Positions 1-6,622 of a stretch of DNA of 64,000 nucleotides are shown here, one piece after another. Made by a program: the position numbers and the translations under genes. The DNA lies in NCBI GenBank assembly GCA_025056455.1, contig JANWVY010000006.1:280018-344017 (forward strand). The letters run 5' to 3'. The notes beneath the pieces were generated by a model. It saw only the letters and a program-made list of their open reading frames with translations. It did no database searches and was not told the origin of the DNA. The first letter of the stretch is position 1. Each line of letters opens with the position of its first letter. This stretch comes from Bryobacteraceae bacterium (GTDB taxonomy: Bacteria > Acidobacteriota > Terriglobia > Bryobacterales > Bryobacteraceae).

Positions 1-2
1 GC

Positions 3-698
3 GGCTACACCTCGGGTCACTTCTCGTTCAACGTCGCTGGTGGCCGCTGCGAGACTTGTCAGGGCGACGGCACAGTGACAGTGGAAATGCAATTTTTGGC
101 CGATGTCGAGCTGGTGTGTGAAGATTGCAAGGGAACCCGCTACAAGAACTCCATTTTGGAGGTGCAATACCGTGGTCTCAACATCCACCAGGTGTTGCAA
201 CTCACGGTGAAAGAGGCGCTGCGGTTTTTTAGCGACGTGCCGAAGTTAGTGCAGAGACTCAAGGTGCTGGCTGATGTCGGGCTTGGTTATCTCCGCCTCG
301 GACAATCGGCCACAACGCTATCTGGCGGGGAGGCCCAGCGTGTCAAGCTTGCCGCGCATCTCTCGCAGCCAGCGGTGAAGGATACTCTGTTCATCTTTGA
401 TGAGCCGACCACAGGCCTCCATTTTGACGATATCGCCAAACTTCTGGACGCGTTTCAGCGTTTGATCCAGAACGGCGCCAGCGTGTTAATCATCGAACAC
501 AATCTTGAAGTGATACGGAGCGCCGACTGGGTGATTGATCTGGGCCCGGAGGGTGGGGACGCTGGCGGGGAGCTCGTTGTTGCGGGAACTCCTGAAATGG
601 TTGCTGCCTGTGAACAGTCCTATACGGGGCAGTTCCTACGCCGGATACTTCCTTTGCGCGAGCTGACCGCGGCCGAAGTCCCCCTGCGCGGGGCCTGA
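3..698 (+). CDS. uvrA: UvrABC excision nuclease subunit A, C-terminal part
   Basis: UvrA is the DNA-damage sensing ABC ATPase of nucleotide excision repair. Only the last 231 codons are present; the gene begins before the window and the frame is open from base 3. The fragment opens with [11 protein letters not shown], then the C-terminal zinc finger (CETCQGDG, then CEDCKGTRY). The second ABC half follows, with the signature [12 protein letters not shown], Walker [12 protein letters not shown] and the switch histidine in LIIEHN. Everything expected of a UvrA C-terminus is intact. It converges with the leftward gene that ends at 718, leaving 19 bases between them. Confidence 0.95.
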   Translation, partial: GYTSGHFSFNVAGGRCETCQGDGTVTVEMQFLADVELVCEDCKGTRYKNSILEVQYRGLNIHQVLQLTVKEALRFFSDVPKLVQRLKVLADVGLGYLRLGQSATTLSGGEAQRVKLAAHLSQPAVKDTLFIFDEPTTGLHFDDIAKLLDAFQRLIQNGASVLIIEHNLEVIRSADWVIDLGPEGGDAGGELVVAGTPEMVAACEQSYTGQFLRRILPLRELTAAEVPLRGA

Positions 699-717
699 AG
701 GCGAATCTGGCGCTGGT

Positions 718-1953
718 TTACCGCTGCAGGGCGCCTGCGCGGCCCATAATCGGCCAGACGTCCACCAAGCGCTCGCCTTCAAATACGAAGTAGCGGTCGT
801 AGACGTTGGTGCTCATGTCCAAATTACTGCAATAAAGCTCCACCTTTTGTCCCAGTTTCAGTTCCTCGCCGTCTTTCCACTTGAGAATGCCGTATTCGGC
901 GCCTTGGTTTTCGACGATGATGTCGGGCCGGTCCTTCACCTGGTCGGTTGGGCGCAACATGGCTTTGTTGCCCGCGTCAATGGTGACCTGATGAGGATGA
1001 TTCTTGCTGACGACCGTAGTCAAAACGGTCAGCGAGGTCTGGAAATCGTCATAGCGTTTGTCCCCGTTTTTGCTGCCAATGTACATGTAGCCGGTGTCCA
1101 TGAACACATAGGAGCCCGCTTGCAGTTCCGTCAAGCCAATTTCTTTGTCGATGTTATAGGTACCAGTCGAACCGCCCGTGATGAGGGGGACATTCAAGCC
1201 GGCTTTCTTACAGAGGTTGGCAGTTTCGACAACCGGGCCCACATCCATGATCGAGCGCTGGCGGCGCTCCTCAAAACCCTTGGTGTGCGAAGCGTAACCA
1301 GAGTAGCCCATCACGCCGCCGAATTTGAGGTGTTTCTTTGAGTCAATTTTTTTGGCCAATTCCAGGCCTGGGGTCCCTGTGGGATGGCCCGCGCGGGTTA
1401 ATCCCGAGAAGAGATCAACAAGCATCGTCACCCGGATTTTTAGCGCCGCGGCCGCCTCGTCCACCCAATCAACCGTCAGCGGGTCGTCCGCCACGACCAT
1501 GAAGGTGGGATCTTTCGCTGCAAGCGTCACCGCCCGCCAGATTTTGTTTTTGCCTGCTGGTTGTACGGTGTACAGCACGTTTTTAATCCCGGCGCCACTC
1601 ATGAGCTCGCATTCGGCGATGGTGGCGCAACAAATGCCAACGCTGCCGAGCGCCACTTGCCGTTTCGCAATGTCTACCGATTTGTGAATCTTGCAGTGGG
1701 CGCGCAAGTCAATGCCCGTGGACTTGCAATGTCCTGCCATGCGTTTGAGGTTTTGCTCGAAAAGCGGTTTGTCGACAATGAGGCAAGGGGTGGGTAGGTC
1801 CTCTTTGGTGATGCCGCGGAAGTCGCGCCGTGCGATCTTGGCCTCGATTTCTGAATAGAAGAAGGGCTTTTTCGTAAAACTGGCACGAAGCAGCGCCGGG
1901 GCGGCGAAGCTCGAAGCCAGCATTACGCGCCGGCTGATGGCGTGTTTCGTCAT
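718..1953 (-). CDS. Secreted DSD1-family PLP-dependent enzyme (D-threonine aldolase / D-serine dehydratase fold)
   Basis: This 411-residue protein belongs to the fold-type III PLP enzymes with an alanine-racemase-like N-terminal barrel that act on D-amino acids or D-hydroxy-amino acids. The N-terminus (SRRVMLASSFAAPALL) looks like a Tat signal, so the enzyme probably works in the periplasm. K88 in AHCKIHKS is the expected Schiff-base lysine. GGSTGTYN matches a PLP-phosphate binding loop. Related enzymes bind a metal through a His-x-Cys pair near the C-terminus; here the region reads LYCSNLDMSTNVYD, with the Cys but no clear His, so the metal site may differ. It is the last gene of the cob operon, 11 bases after cobT, although no cobalamin role is known for the family. 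The substrate cannot be told from sequence. Confidence 0.75.
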   Translation of the reverse strand: MTKHAISRRVMLASSFAAPALLRASFTKKPFFYSEIEAKIARRDFRGITKEDLPTPCLIVDKPLFEQNLKRMAGHCKSTGIDLRAHCKIHKSVDIAKRQVALGSVGICCATIAECELMSGAGIKNVLYTVQPAGKNKIWRAVTLAAKDPTFMVVADDPLTVDWVDEAAAALKIRVTMLVDLFSGLTRAGHPTGTPGLELAKKIDSKKHLKFGGVMGYSGYASHTKGFEERRQRSIMDVGPVVETANLCKKAGLNVPLITGGSTGTYNIDKEIGLTELQAGSYVFMDTGYMYIGSKNGDKRYDDFQTSLTVLTTVVSKNHPHQVTIDAGNKAMLRPTDQVKDRPDIIVENQGAEYGILKWKDGEELKLGQKVELYCSNLDMSTNVYDRYFVFEGERLVDVWPIMGRAGALQR

Positions 1954-1964
1954 AATGCTTGATT

Positions 1965-2972
1965 CTACAGCTTTCCAGAAACGGCAGCCTCTTCAAAAGT
2001 GGCCATACCGTGGTAGAGCTGGCAAGCGGCTTGGAACAGAGAAGCAGCCAGAGCAGCGCCTGTACCCTCTCCGAGCCGCAGGTCGAGGTCGAGGAGAGGT
2101 CGAGCGCCCAGTTTTTTGAGCATGGCCTCATGTCCGGGCTCAGCCGAGCGATGGGAAAAGAAAGCAGCCCGCAGCGAAGCCGGCTCGAGTGCTTGCGCTA
2201 CGAGCGCCGCCGAGCCAGCAATGAAGCCGTCAAACAGAACGGGCAAGCGGTTGTCGGCTGCTCCTAGCAGCAAACCAGCGAGCATGAGAATTTCGAATCC
2301 ACCTAGACATGCGGCAAGCTCCAGCGGCTCGCGCCTGGCGTGCCGCTTTAGCGCACGCGCAATCACACTTGCCTTGTGGCTGACTCCCGCTGGATCAAGT
2401 CCTGCGCCGGGGCCCGTGACCGAATCCGGAGACAACCCGCTGAAGGCGCACAACAACGCCGTAGCTGGGGTTGTGTTGCCGATGCCCATCTCGCCGGTAA
2501 GAACAAAATCGTACCCGGCTGAAGCAGCCTCGCGCGCCAGCTGGCGGCCATGCTCGAGAGCTTGACGCGCCTGGTCAAGTGACATCGCTGGTTCGACCGC
2601 CAGATTCCGCGTTCCCTCTCCGAGCCGCAAGCACCGTACACCATCGACCGGTTCGCCCTGTACTCCAGCGTCAACCACCCAGATATCGATGCCGAAATGG
2701 CGGCAAAGCACACTCATGGCTGCGCCGCCGCGAACCAAATTTTGCATCATTTGGCGGGTGACCTTGCTCGGCCAGGCGCTCACCCCTTCCGCTGTCACGC
2801 CGTGGTCACCGCAGCAGACCACGGCCAGCAGGCGGGGGCGCGCAGGAGGCTCGGCCCCGCGCACCTCGGCATATTCCATGAGCAGCTCTTCGAGCCGTCC
2901 TAGGCTTGCGGGTGGTTTGGTGAGGGAATCGAGACGGCGGCGCACCAAATCGGTGATCAACATGGTTTGCAA
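1965..2972 (-). CDS. cobT: Nicotinate-nucleotide--dimethylbenzimidazole phosphoribosyltransferase
   Basis: CobT transfers phosphoribose from nicotinate mononucleotide to the lower-ligand base, giving alpha-ribazole 5'-phosphate for cobalamin assembly. The 335 residues match the usual family length. Recognisable stretches in order are LTKPPASLGRLEEL near the N-terminus, GEMGIGNTTPATAL, a glycine-rich GPGAGLDP, EPLELAACLGGFEI, LFDGFIAGSAALVA and the C-terminal LRLGEGTGAALA, which holds the catalytic glutamate of the family. It starts 14 bases after cobC ends and is followed 11 bases later by the DSD1-family gene, so all are probably co-transcribed. An alternative start three codons downstream is possible. 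Confidence 0.95.
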   Translation of the reverse strand: MQTMLITDLVRRRLDSLTKPPASLGRLEELLMEYAEVRGAEPPARPRLLAVVCCGDHGVTAEGVSAWPSKVTRQMMQNLVRGGAAMSVLCRHFGIDIWVVDAGVQGEPVDGVRCLRLGEGTRNLAVEPAMSLDQARQALEHGRQLAREAASAGYDFVLTGEMGIGNTTPATALLCAFSGLSPDSVTGPGAGLDPAGVSHKASVIARALKRHARREPLELAACLGGFEILMLAGLLLGAADNRLPVLFDGFIAGSAALVAQALEPASLRAAFFSHRSAEPGHEAMLKKLGARPLLDLDLRLGEGTGAALAASLFQAACQLYHGMATFEEAAVSGKL

Positions 2973-2986
2973 ATCCTCACGAACGT

Positions 2987-3505
2987 TTATAAGTTGAGCT
3001 CCAAGATCTGGCAGTAATCCTGGACATGCGATTCGGGATTCAATCCAGTGAGCAAGTGGACGACAGCGGAAAGGATGCCTAAGTGAGCAAGGAGGATCGC
3101 CGGGCGTGGGCCCTGGCGGACGATCTCAAGGGCGGACTGAGCCCGGCTGAGTACTTCCTGCCACGACTCACCTCCTGGGGCAGGGGTTTCAAACCATCGT
3201 TCCAGCTTCCGCCGCGCAAGTTGCGGCCAGTGATGCTCCACTTCGTCCCAGCTCAGCCCCTCCCAGTCGCCAAGATCAATTTCAGTGAGCTCTGCAAGCG
3301 TGACTCGCGGAATGTTAGCGGTGAGGAAAGCAGCGGTTTCTTGAGCGCGCCGCAAGGGGCTAACGTAGGCAATGGCAGCCTGAAGCCGTGGCATTTGCCG
3401 TGCAGCTGAGCGCACACCCAACTCGCTCAGCGGCGGATCTAGCCGGCCGAGCAAGACGCCTTTGCGCGCGGGCTCGGCATGCCTCACCAAGTACAAGTCC
3501 GGCAT
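2987..3505 (-). CDS. cobC: Alpha-ribazole-5'-phosphate phosphatase, histidine phosphatase family
   Basis: This is a phosphoglycerate-mutase-like phosphatase of about 172 residues. The RHG motif is LVRHAEPARKG at the N-terminus, with the phospho-accepting His. The second catalytic features are the acidic EIDLGDWEG and the late His in LLAHLGIL. In this position it should dephosphorylate alpha-ribazole phosphate or adenosylcobalamin 5'-phosphate. The start at 3505 (MPDLYLVRHAEP) places the catalytic motif at the usual distance from the N-terminus; the frame is open further upstream, but those residues do not look like protein. It overlaps the end of cobS by 22 bases, which suggests translational coupling. 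The specific substrate is inferred from the operon. Confidence 0.85.
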   Translation of the reverse strand: MPDLYLVRHAEPARKGVLLGRLDPPLSELGVRSAARQMPRLQAAIAYVSPLRRAQETAAFLTANIPRVTLAELTEIDLGDWEGLSWDEVEHHWPQLARRKLERWFETPAPGGESWQEVLSRAQSALEIVRQGPRPAILLAHLGILSAVVHLLTGLNPESHVQDYCQILELNL

Positions 3506-4212
3506 GAGGCCACACCCATCAAGAAGGATTCCACAAGTAGACAGGTGGCTCCCAGGCAATCACCATTGACTCCGCCGAGCTTTGCTTCAAACCATGAGCG
3601 AAGCATCCAGGTGAGAAGCACGGCCAGAGCAGTGAGCAAGAGGCCGAGCTGGAAGCCGGCGAGCGCGAAGGCGAAAATGAGGCCTGAGCCGGTTGCAACC
3701 AACGCGCCGGGGCTCGACAATCCTGCCGCAAACCGCGCAGCGAGTCCCTCGCCCACTGGGCGGGTGGTCCACGCCAGAACAACCATCGCCGCTCGAGCTA
3801 AGGCAAAACAAGCGGCCAGCTCACTAGCCGCACTGGCCGGCAGGCGTTGTACGGATTGCCAGCGGAAAGCGACCACGAAGATCAAGGCCAGCGTTCCCCA
3901 AGTTCCAATGCGGCTGTCCTTGAGAATCGCCAGAATTTTTGAGGCTGGACGGGGGGAGCCGAAGGCGTCGGCCACGTCCGCGAGACCGTCCTCATGCAGA
4001 CCCCCTCCGATCCAGGTCCAAAACGCGACCCCCACTAACGCGGCGAGCGCGCTGCCCACAAAAGCCTCCAGCAGCGAAACCAGCCGGTAGCCAATCCATG
4101 CGATCCCGACGCCGATCAAGGGGAAGAAGACCGCACACTCGCCCGGAGGCGCTACTTCGCCCGGTACGGGCAAGATCGTAAGAAACCGCACTGCACCCCG
4201 GAGTCGCTTCAT
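3484..4212 (-). CDS. cobS: Adenosylcobinamide-GDP ribazoletransferase (cobalamin synthase)
   Basis: CobS is an integral membrane enzyme that joins GDP-cobinamide to alpha-ribazole. The protein is 242 residues and mostly hydrophobic. It carries the family's GGLHEDGLADVADAF Asp-rich motif, followed by ILKDSRIGTWGTLALI and the late GDCLGA segment. The start at 4212 is chosen because its ATG shares bases with the cobU stop (ATGA) and begins MKRLRGAVRFLTILPV, the normal N-terminus; an in-frame start 13 codons upstream would lie inside cobU. The C-terminus (ESFLMGVASCRTCTW) is a little unusual and overlaps cobC. Confidence 0.93.
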   Translation of the reverse strand: MKRLRGAVRFLTILPVPGEVAPPGECAVFFPLIGVGIAWIGYRLVSLLEAFVGSALAALVGVAFWTWIGGGLHEDGLADVADAFGSPRPASKILAILKDSRIGTWGTLALIFVVAFRWQSVQRLPASAASELAACFALARAAMVVLAWTTRPVGEGLAARFAAGLSSPGALVATGSGLIFAFALAGFQLGLLLTALAVLLTWMLRSWFEAKLGGVNGDCLGATCLLVESFLMGVASCRTCTW

Positions 4213-4715
4213 CCTTTGACTTTCAGCCCGCAGCCAAAGACCATCCACCAAACTTCGTTGGCTTGGTCGGCCATGATCTGATTGATCCAGCCCGCCTGGT
4301 CGCGAAAACGCCGCGCCAGTTCGTTTTCAGGTACGATTCCGCAACCGACTTCATTGGTGATCAGGATGACTTCGGCTTTCGCCGCCGCAGCGGCCCGGGC
4401 GAGTTCCAAGGCAGCCGGACGCAGATCGTGCTGTCCATCAAGCAGGAGATTACTCGCCCAAAGGGTGAGGCAATCGATCACAATCGCATCAAAAGACTCA
4501 CCTCGATGATGGAGTAAGGCCGCAAGCTGGCGAGGCTCCTCGATGGTCTCGAAATTCGGGCCCCGCTCGGCGCGATGCGCCTGGACGCGAGCGCGCATTT
4601 CTTCATCTCGAATTTCCGCCGTGGCAATGTAACCGAGCCGCGAGCCCCGACGGAGAGCTTGGTCAAGTGCAAACCGTGTTTTGCCGCTCCGGCTGCCACC
4701 GCCCACCAGGATCAT
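4209..4715 (-). CDS. cobU: Bifunctional adenosylcobinamide kinase / adenosylcobinamide-phosphate guanylyltransferase
   Basis: CobU phosphorylates adenosylcobinamide and then transfers GMP to it, supplying the substrate of CobS. The 168-residue protein begins with the P-loop GGGSRSGKTRFAL. VQAHRAERG carries the histidine that is guanylylated in the family. FDAIVIDCLTLWASNLL is the Walker B-like strand, and ITNEVGCGIVPENELARRF is the highly conserved C-terminal motif. It is the first gene of the cob operon in this window and overlaps cobS by four bases. No cobalamin riboswitch could be recognised in the 159 bases upstream, so control by B12 is not visible here. Confidence 0.94.
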   Translation of the reverse strand: MILVGGGSRSGKTRFALDQALRRGSRLGYIATAEIRDEEMRARVQAHRAERGPNFETIEEPRQLAALLHHRGESFDAIVIDCLTLWASNLLLDGQHDLRPAALELARAAAAAKAEVILITNEVGCGIVPENELARRFRDQAGWINQIMADQANEVWWMVFGCGLKVKG

Positions 4716-4795
4716 TCCAATCCTCTCTGTCGGGTCTGTCGGGCGTGCCGCAACAACTTACAAGAAAGTACGACCAACAGCGCAAGCGACCTCTC

Positions 4796-4817
4796 TTTGG
4801 AAGCTTCGGCCTCCAAA
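4796..4817 (-). terminator. Hairpin between the lipoprotein gene and cobU
   Basis: Arms TTTGGAAGC and GCCTCCAAA pair with one mismatch around a TTCG loop (CGAA on the leftward transcript). It lies about 60 bases past the stop of the lipoprotein gene and 80 bases before cobU. There is no run of T after it on either strand, so it may be a weak terminator, a processing site or a leader structure rather than a classic terminator. Confidence 0.3.
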
Positions 4818-4874
4818 AGACGCTGCCCGGCGGAACAGCCGCATGTGGTCATCGACCCTTACCATAGCAAAGCA

Positions 4875-5774
4875 CTAAGGGGAAGAAATCCAACCCCGAC
4901 TTTTAGCGTCGAGAAACTTCCGGGCGAGCAGGGAAGCAGGCTCTTGACCCAGTTCCAAGGAACGGTTCAACTGGCGCATGGTCTCAAGACTGATCCGGCC
5001 GCGGAGACCTTGCAGCGCGGATTCCAGGCCGGAAAAGCGACGGAGCGCCTGGCGGCTTACGACGACCCCCGCTTCCATGGGCGGGAAAATCCCCTTGGTG
5101 TCCACCAGAAACTTGGCGTCCACGACCGCAAAGCTGCCCACCGTGCGCGGGGCGGCAATCATGTCGGCGGCGCCCTGAGCCAGGGCGTGCGGGAGCTGGT
5201 TAGGCTCCATGGTGGTAATCGCGCCTTCCCAGAGAATCGCGTAGCTCCGGTTGAACTTCTTGAGGTATTCCGGACGTTCGAAAAATTCGAAGCTGACGGC
5301 GAGCCTCCAAGTCCGCCCGCGCTGGTTTTCTACGTCCGCGAGTGTCTCTAACCCGTACTGGTCGGCCAGAGCTCGACGGACGGCGATGACGTAGGAAGCG
5401 TCGAATCCGAGCGGCGCTATCCATTCCGCATTCCACCGCTTGCGATACTCCTGCTCGAGCTGTTGCCGGACCAGTTCGATAGGGCCGCTCGGGTTTAGCC
5501 CCTGAATCATCTGAGCGGCCACTCCCGAATATTCTGGATAAAGATCAAACTCCCCGTTGAGAAAAGCATTCAAAGCCGCAGCCGAATCTCCGACATTCAA
5601 TTTTCGTTGCACGGAAACGCCCAGCTGACGCTCCAGATGTTGGGCGATGATCTCGGTGAGCATGTGTTGTTCGGAACTGGTCTGGGCGGCTAACCTTAGA
5701 ACGGGTTTGTGGGAGCAGCCGGCAAAGCAGGTCACCACCACAGCCGCACCAAAGCTGACCAACTTGGATCTCAC
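4875..5774 (-). CDS. Glycine-betaine/choline-type ABC substrate-binding lipoprotein (orphan)
   Basis: This 299-residue protein resembles the OpuAC/OsmX/ProX class of solute-binding proteins for quaternary-amine osmoprotectants. A type II signal peptide ends in a lipobox (TCFAGC, lipidated C20), so it should be anchored to a membrane facing the periplasm. Family-like segments are the early strand KPVLRLAAQTSSEQHMLTEI, the hinge-region GEFDLYPEYSGVAAQM, and the later DMIAAPRTVGSFAVVDAKFL. No ABC permease or ATPase gene is adjacent, which is unusual because these binding proteins normally sit in the transporter operon. It lies between the Rrf2 gene and cobU on the same strand, with gaps of 154 and 159 bases. 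The ligand is not certain. Confidence 0.75.
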   Translation of the reverse strand: MRSKLVSFGAAVVVTCFAGCSHKPVLRLAAQTSSEQHMLTEIIAQHLERQLGVSVQRKLNVGDSAAALNAFLNGEFDLYPEYSGVAAQMIQGLNPSGPIELVRQQLEQEYRKRWNAEWIAPLGFDASYVIAVRRALADQYGLETLADVENQRGRTWRLAVSFEFFERPEYLKKFNRSYAILWEGAITTMEPNQLPHALAQGAADMIAAPRTVGSFAVVDAKFLVDTKGIFPPMEAGVVVSRQALRRFSGLESALQGLRGRISLETMRQLNRSLELGQEPASLLARKFLDAKSRGWISSP

Positions 5775-5928
5775 GGTTTTTCCTATTCAGCCTTTTGGGG
5801 AGAAAAGTTACACACTGGAGTTACAGGCTTCATGGAGATTGTTTTTGCAGGAAAGCAACGCTTAAAACCCCCAATCGCCCAGCGGTTTCAGAGTAGCTGC
5901 CTGCGGTTACAATCTCATGATGGTTTCG

Positions 5929-6465
5929 TCACGGCGCGGGGCAGCTGTTCGGTGGGGGTATTTTCTCGGGGATGCGGTTTTCAGGACGTCCCTCTTTGAG
6001 CAACGGCAAAAGGTGAGAAGTCGCATGTTCAAGAACGACCATCATCTCCTTTTCATTACAAATCAAGTCTCTCAAAGTGACGCGCCTGAGCACAGAGTCA
6101 AGCACTTCCTGCACGGTGCTCCATAACGTACGAATGGAGCAGTCCGTCGAGCGGGTGCAAATTCGCTCCAAACCTGCATGCCGGTCGCAGAACTTGGGTG
6201 TGTAGAAGCGGCCCCCGAGGGCGTCAAGCACCGAGCCGACCGAAATTTCTTCAGCGGGTCTCGCCAGGGTATAACCTCCGGCTTGCCCCCGGACGCTTTC
6301 AACAAACCCTCCCAAACGCAAGAGCCGCATGAGTTTGGCGACATTTGGCACGGAAAGCCCCTCAGCGCGGCTAATTTCTGGAATGCTCAAGCTCTGCCCC
6401 TCTCCGAGTCGGGCCATGTGCAGCAGGCACCGCAGCCCGTACTCTTCCTGCGCGCTCAACTTCAT
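5929..6465 (-). CDS. Rrf2-family transcriptional regulator with a possible Fe-S cluster
   Basis: Rrf2 proteins are small winged-helix regulators, several of which (IscR, NsrR, RsrR) sense iron-sulfur status, nitric oxide or redox. The start at 6465 gives MKLSAQEEYGLRCLLHMARL, the standard N-terminus; the frame is open upstream but that part overlaps the divergent glgP region. The helix-turn-helix spans roughly residues 25-60 and the wing carries GQAGGYTLARP. Three cysteines, C93, C103 and C109 (C-x9-C-x5-C), occupy the place where IscR-type members bind a cluster. The C-terminus is proline-rich. It is transcribed away from glgP and toward the lipoprotein gene. Targets are unknown. Confidence 0.85.
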   Translation of the reverse strand: MKLSAQEEYGLRCLLHMARLGEGQSLSIPEISRAEGLSVPNVAKLMRLLRLGGFVESVRGQAGGYTLARPAEEISVGSVLDALGGRFYTPKFCDRHAGLERICTRSTDCSIRTLWSTVQEVLDSVLRRVTLRDLICNEKEMMVVLEHATSHLLPLLKEGRPENRIPEKIPPPNSCPAP

Positions 6466-6622
6466 ACCCTTTATCTTATGCCCTCCGGCAAGGCGCCAAC
6501 TAGGGAGCGCTGCCTGAGGCTGCCCAACCCCTCCCGCCTCGAGGTGAGGGAGCCGGTTTCGGGTTCGACGGCGTGATTCTCGCTCTGCTATCGTGGAAGT
6601 TCCGAAGCTTTCGAATGTTTGA

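Noticed and set aside
4716..4874. Cobalamin riboswitch before cobU
   Set aside because: No B12-box-like conserved core could be found on the leftward strand; only a small hairpin is present.
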